Of a stretch of DNA of 64,000 nt, positions 26,911 to 35,622 are shown one piece after another. A model generated the notes under the pieces. That model saw only the letters and a program-made list of their open reading frames with translations. It had not been told where the DNA came from and made no database searches. This DNA is from an uncultured Opitutia bacterium. Its GTDB lineage: Bacteria > Verrucomicrobiota > Verrucomicrobiia > Opitutales > UBA953. Position 1 is the first letter of the stretch, and every line of letters starts with the position of its first letter. The DNA is taken from NCBI GenBank assembly GCA_903855995.1, contig CAIOAN010000013.1, positions 204,875 to 268,874 of the forward strand, in the 5' to 3' direction. The translations under genes and the position numbers were made by a program.

Positions 26911-29910
26911 GTGCCTTCCCCTCGCACAGTCTTTAGGAGGTTTGCCAGCCTGACATGCCTTGCGGCACTTAGCACGACTGGCCTTCAAGCCGCCGTGTCA
27001 TTCGAGTCGGAGGTGAAGCCGATCTTCGAGAAGCACTGCATCGAGTGCCATGGGCCGAAAAAGCAGAAGAGCGAGTTCCGACTGGATGATCGCGAGGTCG
27101 CCCTGCACGGAGGTGAAAGCCATGCCCCGAACATCCTACCGGGTAAGCCAGCCGAGAGCCCGCTGCTGAAGTTCGTGACGACGGCTGACCGCGACACGCG
27201 AATGCCGCCCAAGGGCGAGCGTTTGACCGCGGCCGAGGTCGATACGCTGAAACGCTGGATCGCCGAAGGCGCTGTCTGGCCGGAGTCCGCCTCCCTGAAG
27301 AAGACCGACCCGCTCGACTGGTGGTCATTGAAGCCCCTGGCGAAGCCCGCCCTGCCCTCCGGTGACGCCGCCCACCCGATCGACCGCTTTATCCTGGCGA
27401 AGCTCCAGGAGAAGCACCTGCAGCCCTCCGCCACCGCCGACGCGCGCACAATCCTTCGCCGCCTGAACTTCGACCTGATCGGCCTGCCGCCCACGGCCGA
27501 TGAACTCGCTGCCTTCGAGAAGGAAGCTGCCCAGGACCTGCCCGCCGCCATCGGCCGCGCCGCCGACCGCCTCCTGGCCTCCCCCCGCTATGGCGAACGC
27601 TGGGGTCGTCACTGGCTCGACGTCGTCCACTACGGCGACACCCACGGTTACGACAAGGACAAGCTCCGGCTCAACGCTTGGCCATATCGCGACTATGTCA
27701 TCCGCGCCTTCAACGACGACAAGCCCTACACCCGCTTCGTCGAAGAACAGCTGGCCGGCGATACGCTCTACCCGCAGACGGCCGACGGACATATCGCCCA
27801 AGGCTTTATTTCAGCAGGCCCGTGGGATTTCATCGGCCACGCGGAACTGCCCGAGACAAAACTCGACGGTAAGATTGCCCGCGCGCTCGACCGTGACGAC
27901 ATGGTGTCAAACACGACCGGCGCTTTCCTCGCGACGACCGCCCAGTGCGCCCGTTGCCACAACCACAAGTTCGATCCGATCAAGCAGGAGGATTACTACA
28001 GACTTCAGGCTGTCTTCGCCGCCCTCGATAAGGCTGATAAGACTTTCGATGTGGACCCGGATGCCGCCAAACGTCGCGCCCCGCTGGTCGCCGAACGCAC
28101 CCGACTCGACGGAGAGATCAAGACGCTCAACGAGAAGATCGCGACGGCCGACACCCGCCGCGCGACGCTCATCGGTAAGATCATCGATGAATTGAAGCAA
28201 GGGTCCGCCGCCGTGGAACGCCTGGAATACGGCTACCACAGCGCGATCTCCAAGGAACAGTCCGCCACGAAGTGGGTGCAGGTCGACCTCGGGGTCGCCC
28301 GCGAACTCACTGAGGTCAGCCTGACGGGCTGCCACGATACGTATAACAATATCGGCGCCGGCTTCGGCTTCCCGGCCCGCTATAAGGTCGAGCTTTCCGA
28401 CGACGCGAAATTCGCCCAAGGGGTGACCATCATCGCCGACTTCACCGGCGCCGACGTCCCGAATCCGGGCGTGAAGCCGCAACGCTTCGCGCTGGCCAAA
28501 CTGAAAGGGCGCTACCTGCGCGTAACAGCCACCAAGCTAGCTCTTCGTAAGAACGATTACATCCTAGCCCTCGCCGAACTCCAGGCCGTCGACCCCAAGG
28601 GCCGCAACGTCGCCCTGGGCGCTAACGTGACGTCGCTCGACAGCATCGAAGCCGGCCCGCGCTGGGGACGCCTTAACCTGACCGACGGCTACTTCTACGG
28701 CCCGAAGTCCGAACGCGACGATGCCCGTATCGCGCTCCTCGAACGCGAACGTACCGAGATCCGCAAGGGGTCGAACAAGGTCGCCCCCGCAGATAACGCC
28801 CGCCTCGCCGAGCTCAACGCCGCCCGCGCCAAGGTCGCCAAAGAACTCGCCGCACTCCCCGCCCCGCAGGTCGCCTACGTGGGCACGATCCACAAGGGCA
28901 CGGGCTCCTTCGCCGGTACGGGCGCCAACGGCGGCAAGCCGCGTCCGATCTTTATCTTAAAACGCGGTGACGTGAGCCAGCCCGACAAGGAAGTCGGCCC
29001 GGGAACCCTACCCTTCACCAAGGAACTGAACTCCCAGTTCGATCTACCCGCCGACGCCCCAGAAGGCGCGCGTCGTGTCGCCCTCGCCCGTTGGATCACC
29101 GACAACCGTAATCCGCTCACCTGGCGTGTCATCGTGAACCGGCTCTGGCATTATCACTTCGGCCGCGGCTTGAGCGATACGCCGAACGACTTCGGGCGCA
29201 TGGGTAGCCTGCCCACACACCCCGAGCTGCTCGACTGGCTGGCCGTCGATTTCCGCGACGGAGGTCAGTCGCTCAAGAAGCTCCACCGTCTGATCGTCAC
29301 GAGCGCGACCTATCGTCAATCCTCCCTCGGTAATCCCGCCAACGAGAAGATCGATACGAGCAACGCGTTCCTCTGGCGCATGAACCGCCGCAAGCTCGAG
29401 GCCGAAGCGGTCAATGACTCGGTGCTCTCGGTCGCCGGCAAGCTCGACCTCACGATGGGCGGCCCGGGCTTCCAGGACTTCGTCATCGATAAGCCGCAGC
29501 ACTCGCCTCACTACGAATACGACCAGCACGACGTCGAGGACCCGAAGTCCCATCGCCGCTCGGTCTATCGCTTCATCGTCCGCTCCCAGCCCCAGCCCTT
29601 CCTCACCGTGCTGGACTGCGCCGACCCCTCGATGTCGGTCGCGAGCCGCAACGAGACCGTCAACGCCCTGCAGGCCCTCGCGATGCGCAACAATCGCCTG
29701 ACAGTCGCGATGGCCAAGCACTTCGCGGCCCGCGTGGCCAAGGAAGCCACCACCCCGCCCGCCCAGATCGACCTGGCCTTCCGCCTGGCACTAGGCCGTC
29801 CTCCTTCCACGAGCGAAGCCGAAGCGATGTCGGGCTATGTGCGTGAGCACGGGCTCACGAATCTCTGCCGACTGATCTTCAACCTGAACGAATTCAACTT
29901 CGTCGACTGA
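26911..29910 (+). CDS. PSCyt1/DUF1549/discoidin/DUF1553 protein (PSD1 no. 4)
   Basis: A 999-residue secreted PSD1 protein from a GTG start; no ATG in frame leaves the signal peptide (RRFASLTCLAALSTTGLQA) intact. The first heme motif is CIECH (C43-H47) and the second, CARCH, is at C346-H350. Unlike the LamG paralogues it carries an F5/8 type C (discoidin)-like domain at about 430-575 (WVQVDLGVARELTEVSLTG; KGRYLRVTATKL). A helical segment and DUF1553 (about 710-995, NPLTWRVIVNRLWHYHFGRG) follow. Discoidin domains usually bind sugars, so substrate recognition probably differs from the other copies. The DUF1501 partner starts 2 nt later. Confidence 0.92.
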   Translation: MPSPRTVFRRFASLTCLAALSTTGLQAAVSFESEVKPIFEKHCIECHGPKKQKSEFRLDDREVALHGGESHAPNILPGKPAESPLLKFVTTADRDTRMPPKGERLTAAEVDTLKRWIAEGAVWPESASLKKTDPLDWWSLKPLAKPALPSGDAAHPIDRFILAKLQEKHLQPSATADARTILRRLNFDLIGLPPTADELAAFEKEAAQDLPAAIGRAADRLLASPRYGERWGRHWLDVVHYGDTHGYDKDKLRLNAWPYRDYVIRAFNDDKPYTRFVEEQLAGDTLYPQTADGHIAQGFISAGPWDFIGHAELPETKLDGKIARALDRDDMVSNTTGAFLATTAQCARCHNHKFDPIKQEDYYRLQAVFAALDKADKTFDVDPDAAKRRAPLVAERTRLDGEIKTLNEKIATADTRRATLIGKIIDELKQGSAAVERLEYGYHSAISKEQSATKWVQVDLGVARELTEVSLTGCHDTYNNIGAGFGFPARYKVELSDDAKFAQGVTIIADFTGADVPNPGVKPQRFALAKLKGRYLRVTATKLALRKNDYILALAELQAVDPKGRNVALGANVTSLDSIEAGPRWGRLNLTDGYFYGPKSERDDARIALLERERTEIRKGSNKVAPADNARLAELNAARAKVAKELAALPAPQVAYVGTIHKGTGSFAGTGANGGKPRPIFILKRGDVSQPDKEVGPGTLPFTKELNSQFDLPADAPEGARRVALARWITDNRNPLTWRVIVNRLWHYHFGRGLSDTPNDFGRMGSLPTHPELLDWLAVDFRDGGQSLKKLHRLIVTSATYRQSSLGNPANEKIDTSNAFLWRMNRRKLEAEAVNDSVLSVAGKLDLTMGGPGFQDFVIDKPQHSPHYEYDQHDVEDPKSHRRSVYRFIVRSQPQPFLTVLDCADPSMSVASRNETVNALQALAMRNNRLTVAMAKHFAARVAKEATTPPAQIDLAFRLALGRPPSTSEAEAMSGYVREHGLTNLCRLIFNLNEFNFVD

Positions 29911-29912
29911 CC

Positions 29913-31400
29913 ATGAACGACTCCCCTTACCATCGTCAGTCCGGCGTCACCGCGATGAACCGTCGCGACTTCCTCTTCTGCTCCGGCGGCGGCCTCGGCG
30001 GCATCGCCCTCGCCAGCCTGCTCGGACAGGAATCGCTCCTCGCCGCCACGCCGACCAGTGGCGTCCTCCACGCCCCGGCCAAAGCGAAGCGCGTCGTCCA
30101 ACTCTTCATGGCCGGCGCCGCCAGCCACGTCGACATGTGGGACTACAAGCCGCTGCTCGAGAAGAAGCACGGCGAGAAGTGGGATCCGGGTGAAGCCGTC
30201 GAACTCTTCCAGAGCAGCCCGGGCTCGACCTTCGCGTCGCCGTGGAAATTCAAACCCTACGGCAAGTCGGGCAAGATGCTCAGCGACATCGTCGCGCCCA
30301 TCGGCGACGTCGTGGATGATATCGCCTTCGTGCATAATATCGTCGGCCGCTCCGGCGTGCACAGCCAGGCCACCCTGCTGCAGTCCACCGGCTTCCTGAT
30401 TCCCGGCTACCCGAGCATCGGCGCCTGGGTGAGCTACGGCCTCGGTTCGCTCAACGACAACCTCCCGACCTTCGTCGTGCTGCCCGATATCCGCGGCCTA
30501 CCTTCCAATGGTCAGAAGAACTGGGACTCCGCCTTCCTCCCTGGCCAGAACCAGGCCACCCAGGTGCGCGTCAACGCCCCAAAGCCCATCGCCGACCTCT
30601 CGCCGCCTCCGGCCGACTACATCACGCCCTCCGGCGAGACCGCCGGACTCGAACTCCTCGGCAAGCTCAACCGTGCCCATGCCGACTCGCATCCGGGCGA
30701 CCCACGTCTCGAAGCTCGTATCCGCAGCTACGAGCTCGCCGCCAAGATGCAGCTCGCCGCGCCCGACGCCCTCGATCTCTCCCAAGAATCCGAAAAGACC
30801 CAGGCCCGCTATGGCATCGATAACTCCACGAAGGTCTGGCCCAAGGAGATCAACGTCGCCGAGGAGCAGGATGCCTTCGGCCGTAAATGCCTGACCGCCC
30901 GACGGCTCCTCGAACGCGGCGTGCGCTTCGTGCAGATCTGGTCCGGCAACGACAACGGCTTCCCGCGTCGCAACTGGGACTCGCACGAGGACATCGCCCG
31001 CGACCACGCCCCGCTCTCGCTCGGCATGGCCAAGGGGACCGCGGCCCTCATCCAGGACCTCAAGGACCGCGGCATGTTCGAGGACACCCTGATCATTTGG
31101 ACCACCGAGTTCGGCCGCATGCCGTGCGCCCAGGGCGGAAAGGGGCGCGACCATAACCCCTTCGTCTTCACCAACTGGCTGGCCGGCGGCGGTATCAAGG
31201 GCGGCGTCTCCCACGGCCCGAGCGACGAGTGGGGCTACAAGCCCGCTGACCGGTCACACTTCACCCAGGGCTACGATATCCACGCTACCGTCCTGCACCT
31301 CCTTGGCCTCGACCACGAGAAACTTACCTTCCGTCACAACGGCGCCAACCGGCGCCTCACGGACGTCCACGGCCACGTGATCAAGGAGATATTGGCGTAA
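29913..31400 (+). CDS. DUF1501 family Tat-exported protein (no. 4)
   Basis: A 495-residue DUF1501 protein. The Tat motif MNRRDFLFCSGGGLGGIALASLL begins at an internal ATG (29955), which may be the true start; the longer start is kept because it lies 2 nt after the PSD1 stop, as in the other pairs. Family blocks are FMAGAASHVDMWDYKPLLE, WTTEFGRMPCAQGGKGRDHNPF and LTFRHNGANRRLTDVHG. It ends 14 bp from a convergent gene. Function is unknown. Confidence 0.92.
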   Translation: MNDSPYHRQSGVTAMNRRDFLFCSGGGLGGIALASLLGQESLLAATPTSGVLHAPAKAKRVVQLFMAGAASHVDMWDYKPLLEKKHGEKWDPGEAVELFQSSPGSTFASPWKFKPYGKSGKMLSDIVAPIGDVVDDIAFVHNIVGRSGVHSQATLLQSTGFLIPGYPSIGAWVSYGLGSLNDNLPTFVVLPDIRGLPSNGQKNWDSAFLPGQNQATQVRVNAPKPIADLSPPPADYITPSGETAGLELLGKLNRAHADSHPGDPRLEARIRSYELAAKMQLAAPDALDLSQESEKTQARYGIDNSTKVWPKEINVAEEQDAFGRKCLTARRLLERGVRFVQIWSGNDNGFPRRNWDSHEDIARDHAPLSLGMAKGTAALIQDLKDRGMFEDTLIIWTTEFGRMPCAQGGKGRDHNPFVFTNWLAGGGIKGGVSHGPSDEWGYKPADRSHFTQGYDIHATVLHLLGLDHEKLTFRHNGANRRLTDVHGHVIKEILA

Positions 31401-31414
31401 AGCAGCTCGTCGTT

Positions 31415-32122
31415 CTACTTCTTCTTGTAGTACTTCACGTCATCAAGGGTTACCTTGTTCGACACGAGGAGACGCAGGACTTGCTTGGTTTCGTGGGCGA
31501 TGCCGGAAGAGCTGAAGCTGCCGATGAGCTTACCATCCACGGACGCTGTCATGGTATCGCCAAGGATCGTGACATTCAGGGAATGCCATTCGCCCACGCT
31601 GATATCGGCAGGAATGGTCTTAGCCTTGGTCTTGATGATATCCGCATCTTCCTTGGAGAGCTTACCAGCTTTGCGGTCATCGTAGTACTTCAAGAGCATC
31701 CCACCGGTCTTCATGTCCTGGAGGGTGACTTTCTTGGTGCCAAAGGTCGCCGCGCACAGATGGCCGGCATGCACTTCCTTCAGGGTCAAGTCGGCGAAGT
31801 TCAGCATCAGGGTGTCTTTCGCCTCATGGAATTTGAAACGCATCGTGGCGGTGCCGTCGATGAACTGGAAGGCGTGGCCGACATCCACCGCGTGGATGGC
31901 TTCCGGATGGATGTAAATGTACATCGTGCCGTCCACGAGATCGACCTCCTTGTTGCCTTTCGCGCTCCAGGAACTGCTGGTGTTCCAGCCGTTGCCCGGT
32001 TCGTCCTTCAGTTTCTGGGTCTCCTTACGCTCAAAGTCATCGGAGAACACGAGGGTGCCGAAGTTATCTTCAGCCACGACCGACAGGGCGAAACAGCAGG
32101 CAAGGATAGGAAGGATACGCAT
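31415..32122 (-). CDS. Secreted lectin-like protein
   Basis: A 235-residue protein on the minus strand with a signal peptide (MRILPILACCFALSVVAED). Beta-rich blocks (LVFSDDFERKETQ, GNGWNTSSSWSAKGNKEVDLVDG, GEWHSLNVTILGDTMTASVDG) match the concanavalin-like fold used by DUF1080 and GH16-like proteins, but no catalytic signature is visible. A lysine-rich insert (KAGKLSKEDADIIKTKAKTI) interrupts the fold. Local GC is lower than in its neighbours. It is convergent with the DUF1501 gene and divergent from the PmoA-like gene. Confidence 0.7.
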   Translation of the reverse strand: MRILPILACCFALSVVAEDNFGTLVFSDDFERKETQKLKDEPGNGWNTSSSWSAKGNKEVDLVDGTMYIYIHPEAIHAVDVGHAFQFIDGTATMRFKFHEAKDTLMLNFADLTLKEVHAGHLCAATFGTKKVTLQDMKTGGMLLKYYDDRKAGKLSKEDADIIKTKAKTIPADISVGEWHSLNVTILGDTMTASVDGKLIGSFSSSGIAHETKQVLRLLVSNKVTLDDVKYYKKK

Positions 32123-32390
32123 GGGAGGGGTAAGCGGACACTGAGGTCGGACTCAGCTAAGCCAAGCGGGAACGAGCCGACTCTAGGTAGGGACAGCACC
32201 ACGTGCTGTCCTAGCAACCCCTATGTCGTGACGCGGTCCCGGCCCTACCTCATGCACCGCAGCATTCATTCCGGTTTCCGGTCTCCTATTGAGCCCTGTC
32301 TCTCCCCGTGTCCCCATGTCCCCGTGCCCCCTCGCGTGCACCGCACGCGTTCACCTTTGCACTTTTGCACCTTTGCACATCATTCACCTC
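32123..32390. repeat. Divergent spacer with a composite GGTAGGG element and repetitive leader
   Basis: A composite element at 32186-32249 joins a type A hairpin (GGACAGCAC...GTGCTGTCC) to CTATGTCGTGACGCGGTCCC, the reverse complement of a block at 43266-43290, and closes with CCCTACC. After it comes a GGTTTCCGGTCTCC module also seen near 33680 and 45025. The leader before 32391 is a run of near-repeats (GTCCCCATGTCCCCGTGCCCC; TTTGCACTTTTGCACC). No gene is supported. Confidence 0.75.
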
Positions 32391-33572
32391 ATGTTTCGGT
32401 TTCTGTCCCTCACCCTCCTGACATCCGTCCTCTCCGCGCAGACGATCACCATCGCCCCGGCGCCCGTCGATCGCGCGGCCTTGGTCGTGCAGGTCAAGGT
32501 CGCACGCTGCACGGGTGACGTACTCTCGGCCAAGGATGCGACCGGCCACGAATACGACCTGCAGGCCGATGACGACGAAAGCAGCACCTTGGTCCTCGGG
32601 TTCGTTCCTGCCAACCAAGCGGTGACCCTCAAGGTGGCCACCGTCGCCAGCACGCAGCCTCACGCGATCAAGGTCGGCCCAGGCGAAGACGGCCTGACGA
32701 TCTCAATCGATGGCCAAGCAGCCCTCAATTTCCGTACCGACAAGACCAAGAAACCTCGGGCCGACATCAAGGACGAGATCCTGCGTGCGGGCTACCTCCA
32801 CCCGGTACGCTCCCCCTCCGGTGCCATCGTCACCGGAGACTACCCGGCCAACCATCCGCACCACCACGGCATCTGGACACCCTTCACCAAGGCGGTCTTC
32901 CAGGGACGAGCCACGGATTTCTGGAACATGCAGTCGAAGAAAGGCGAAGAACAGTGGCACGGCGGCGGACGACTTTGGTCCGGCGAAGTCTACGGCGGCT
33001 TCGAAGCCGAGATGCACATGAACGACCTGAGCGGCCCTAAGCCCATCACCGCCCTGGTCGATCGCTGGTCGGTCACGGCCTACGCCATTTCGCATGCGCC
33101 CAAGCCGATGCACGTCTTCGACCTCACGACCACGCAGACCTGCACGACGAACGACCCGCTCGAGCTCCCCGAATACCATTACGGCAGCTTCGGCCTCCGC
33201 GGACCCGACGAATGGAACGGCAAGGACGGCGCCCGCTACCTGACCTCTGAGGGGCTCAGCGACCGAAAGAAGGCCGACGGTACCCGCGCCCGCTGGTGCT
33301 ACCTCGGCGGCAAGACCAGCGCCGGACTCTCCGGTACGGCCGTCCTGGGCTTCCCTGGTAATTTCCGCTTTCCGATGCCCCTGCGTCTGCATCCGGACAT
33401 GCCCTACTTCTCGATTGTCCCACAGAAGCTCGGCGCTTTCTCCATCGAGCCCGGCAAGCCTTACGTCACCCGCTACCGCTTCGTGGTCACCGACGGCGAA
33501 CCCGACGCCAAACTCTTCGACGCCTGTTGGAATTCATTGGCGCATCCGGCGGTGGTGAGTGTGGTGAAATAG
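32391..33572 (+). CDS. PmoA family (DUF6807) secreted protein
   Basis: A 393-residue protein starting at the ATG at 32391 (MFRFLSLTLLTSVLSAQT, signal peptide). The ORF start at 32289 would only translate the repetitive leader. The PmoA/DUF6807 hallmark ANHPHHHGIWTPFTKAVFQG lies near residue 155, with later blocks LPEYHYGSFGLRGPDEWNG and ILRAGYLHPV. The name PmoA is historical; these proteins are common around glycan-use genes in PVC and Bacteroidota and have no proven link to methane oxidation. The role is unknown, and a galactose-mutarotase-like fold is likely. Confidence 0.88.
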   Translation: MFRFLSLTLLTSVLSAQTITIAPAPVDRAALVVQVKVARCTGDVLSAKDATGHEYDLQADDDESSTLVLGFVPANQAVTLKVATVASTQPHAIKVGPGEDGLTISIDGQAALNFRTDKTKKPRADIKDEILRAGYLHPVRSPSGAIVTGDYPANHPHHHGIWTPFTKAVFQGRATDFWNMQSKKGEEQWHGGGRLWSGEVYGGFEAEMHMNDLSGPKPITALVDRWSVTAYAISHAPKPMHVFDLTTTQTCTTNDPLELPEYHYGSFGLRGPDEWNGKDGARYLTSEGLSDRKKADGTRARWCYLGGKTSAGLSGTAVLGFPGNFRFPMPLRLHPDMPYFSIVPQKLGAFSIEPGKPYVTRYRFVVTDGEPDAKLFDACWNSLAHPAVVSVVK

Positions 33573-34080
33573 GTTCAAGCGGTTGGCGGGTGGCGGTTAG
33601 CGGTTAGGAAAGACATACGTTTCGGGTAGCGGGTGGCAGCCCCGGGTGGCAGGTGGCGGGCAATACACGCTCAAGGGGAAACCGGTGACCGGATGATTGG
33701 TGGGGACATGAGGTAGGGACGTGATTGCCATCACGTCCGTGGGCGGACGGATGTCGGATTGGTCGGTGACCTTGCCCGGCTCGACGCGCCCACGGATGCG
33801 AACGGCGGTCATGGCAATGACCGCCCTACCCATGACAGGTAGCAGCGGTTAGCGGTTGGCGGATGGGAGAGACATTCATTCCGGGTGGCAATTGGTAGGG
33901 CGGGCCCTGACTTCGAACGGACGGCTCGGAGTGCCATCCCTACCCAATGCACACCTAAGGGGTTCCTGGTCTCCCATGAGTCGTGCATCAATCTAACCGC
34001 TAACCGCCAACCGCTAACCGCTTCCACCTCCCTACGCTTCCTCCTTTATCATCCCTCCTTCATCCTCCATCTTCACTTCC
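33573..34080. repeat. 508-bp intergenic mosaic of repeat modules
   Basis: No gene is seen. In order: GCGGTTGGCGGGTGGCGG words (33579-33607); GGGTGGCAGCCCCGGGTGGC (about 33631); a GGGAAACCGGTGACCGGAT module (about 33676); the inverted type C element (33712-33830); AGCGGTTAGCGGTTGGCGG words (33844-33863); a shorter GGTAGGG...CCCTACC unit (33894-33944); CTAACCGCTAACCGCCAACCG words in opposite sense (33994-34021). A pyrimidine-rich leader (CATCCCTCCTTCATCCTCC) then runs into the ATG at 34081. Confidence 0.8.
33712..33830 (-). repeat. Type C palindromic element, copy 2 (inverted)
   Basis: A 119-bp unit that is the reverse complement of the element at 24385-24503, with minor differences. Its terminal arms are GGTAGGG and CCCTACC. 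The hairpins GACGTGAT...ATCACGTC and GGCGGTCAT...ATGACCGCC are both intact. Homology continues beyond the element on its left side (33612-33711). Confidence 0.9.
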
Positions 34081-34725
34081 ATGCCCTCCCGCAAATCCGC
34101 CTGGATCGATGTCACCACCCCGTTCGCCAACGGCATGCACGGCTGGCCGGGCAATCCTCCGACGGTGATCAAGCCGCACGCCTCGCTCGCCAAGGGCGAT
34201 GTCTGCAATGTCTCGGTCTTCAACCTGAACACGCATGCGGGGACGCACATGGACTCGCCCTGGCACTTCCTCAAAGGTCTGGGCACGATGGATGACCTGC
34301 CCTTCGACGCCGTCATCGGCCCCTGCCGCGTGGTCGAGATCAAGGACCAGGAATCCATTAAGCCAGCCGAGCTCGCGAAGTTGAAACTCAAGAAAGGCGA
34401 GCGCATCCTTTTCCGCACCCGTAACTCGCAGGTGAGCTGGAAGAAGAAGTCCTTCGACAAGGATTTCGTGTACGTCTCCAAGGAGGCCGCGCAGTATCTC
34501 GCGGACAAAGGCGTGCGCACCGTGGGCATCGACTACTTCAGCGTCGGCGGGTTCTACAAGGACGCGGTCCCGACCCACCATATCCTGCTCGGCAAGAAGG
34601 TCTGGATCATCGAAGGGCTCAACCTCGCCAAGGCCAAGCCCGGCCGCTACGAGATGATTTGCCTACCGATCCGCATCGCGAAAGGCGACGGCGCCCCCTG
34701 CCGCTGCATCCTCCGCCCGCTCTGA
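34081..34725 (+). CDS. Cyclase family protein (kynurenine-formamidase-like hydrolase)
   Basis: A 214-residue cytoplasmic protein of the cyclase family (PF04199). The metal-binding signature HAGTHMDSPWHF is at about residues 49-60. Family blocks FANGMHGWPGNPP near the start and GIDYFSVGG at about 158 agree. Members hydrolyse amides or lactones such as N-formylkynurenine, but several act on sugar or aromatic acid derivatives. It ends 2 nt from the convergent AraC gene. The neighbouring dehydrogenases and isomerases suggest lactone or related hydrolysis in sugar catabolism; that is inference. Confidence 0.88.
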   Translation: MPSRKSAWIDVTTPFANGMHGWPGNPPTVIKPHASLAKGDVCNVSVFNLNTHAGTHMDSPWHFLKGLGTMDDLPFDAVIGPCRVVEIKDQESIKPAELAKLKLKKGERILFRTRNSQVSWKKKSFDKDFVYVSKEAAQYLADKGVRTVGIDYFSVGGFYKDAVPTHHILLGKKVWIIEGLNLAKAKPGRYEMICLPIRIAKGDGAPCRCILRPL

Positions 34726-34727
34726 GG

Positions 34728-35501
34728 TCAGTCGAGGGTCTTCTTGCCCCGCGCGAAGGCGCTCGGGGTCACGCCGGTATGCTTACGGAACTGCGCGGTG
34801 AAGCTGCTCTGGTCGCAGAAGCCGAGGCGCATCGCGAGCACGCCCAGTTTTTCCTCGCCCTTGCGGATGCTTTCGCAGGCGGCGCGGACGCGACACTTCA
34901 TCCAATAGTCACGAGGCGAAAGGCCGAGCGCGTCGGTGAAACGACGCTGCAACTGGCGCACGGACAGCCCGCAGGCGTCGGCAAGCGTCTGCGCCGAAGG
35001 GTATTCGGCGACATTCTCCTGCAACATGCGCGTCGCGGGACCAATCTTCACGTTCATCGACGCAACCGGCGCCTGGCCCATGCACACGCGCGAGACGCCG
35101 AGAATCCCGATGATATCACCTTTGCGATTCCGCACGGGATACTTGCTCGTGACGTGCCAGTCGGGCAGGCCGACGGCATCCAGACAGATTTCGATCTTAT
35201 CCAGTAATGGCTTACCGGTCCGATAAACTTCGACGTCGTCGGATGTGTAAGATTGAGCCAGCACACCAGGAGTCAGGTCTTGGTCCGTCTTGAAGAGCAT
35301 CTCCCACGCTTCGCGGAAACCGTGGCGCGTGGTCCACAGCCCGCTCGCATAGAGATGCTCGCCGGCTCGGTTCTTGAGGAAACACAGAAAGCCCGGGAGC
35401 GAATCGAAGATCGCCATCATCTCGGCATCCACGACGACCTCCTGAAGATAGTCTTTCTGTTTAGCCAGTAGGCCAGAACGGTCAGGTGTCGCTTTTGGCA
35501 T
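34728..35501 (-). CDS. AraC-family regulator with N-terminal PAS-like domain
   Basis: A 257-residue regulator. Residues about 20-140 resemble a PAS sensor (MAIFDSLPGFLCFLKNRAGEHLYASGL; VRNRKGDIIGILGVSR). Residues about 165-250 hold two AraC helix-turn-helix motifs (TLADACGLSVRQLQRRFTDALG; LAMRLGFCDQSSFTAQFRKHTGVTPSAF). It is divergent from the HUMPS-dehydrogenase-SDR-isomerase operon, with an AGGTG-AAA-CACCT inverted repeat between them, and probably controls that operon. The PAS ligand is unknown. Confidence 0.93.
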   Translation of the reverse strand: MPKATPDRSGLLAKQKDYLQEVVVDAEMMAIFDSLPGFLCFLKNRAGEHLYASGLWTTRHGFREAWEMLFKTDQDLTPGVLAQSYTSDDVEVYRTGKPLLDKIEICLDAVGLPDWHVTSKYPVRNRKGDIIGILGVSRVCMGQAPVASMNVKIGPATRMLQENVAEYPSAQTLADACGLSVRQLQRRFTDALGLSPRDYWMKCRVRAACESIRKGEEKLGVLAMRLGFCDQSSFTAQFRKHTGVTPSAFARGKKTLD

Positions 35502-35622
35502 AAAAAAGGTATATGGAGTTTAAAAAGCCCTCAAGGGGAAGACTAATAGGTGAAACACCTGTGATTATTATCTAAAAGCGATTTGCACCAAAGGTTCCGC
35601 TGGGTGATAAAAATAATCCCAC
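35502..35622. promoter_or_regulatory. Divergent regulatory region with AGGTGAAACACCT inverted repeat
   Basis: This 121-bp AT-rich gap separates the AraC gene from the HUMPS operon. A perfect 5-bp inverted repeat AGGTG-AAA-CACCT is at 35548-35560. TTGCAC (35583-35588) and GATAAA (35606-35611), 17 nt apart, are a weak promoter match ending 11 nt before the ATG. Binding by the PAS-AraC regulator is inferred. Confidence 0.45.

Noticed and set aside
31481-32518. 345-aa plus-strand ORF opposite the lectin-like gene
   Set aside because: It spans the minus-strand gene and the repeat-rich spacer. The minus-strand frame has a signal peptide and coherent fold, whereas this ORF ends inside the PmoA-like gene in a wrong frame.
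32391-33572. Methane monooxygenase subunit
   Set aside because: The PmoA family label is misleading. The protein has a signal peptide and the HPHHHGIW motif of DUF6807 and no membrane monooxygenase features.
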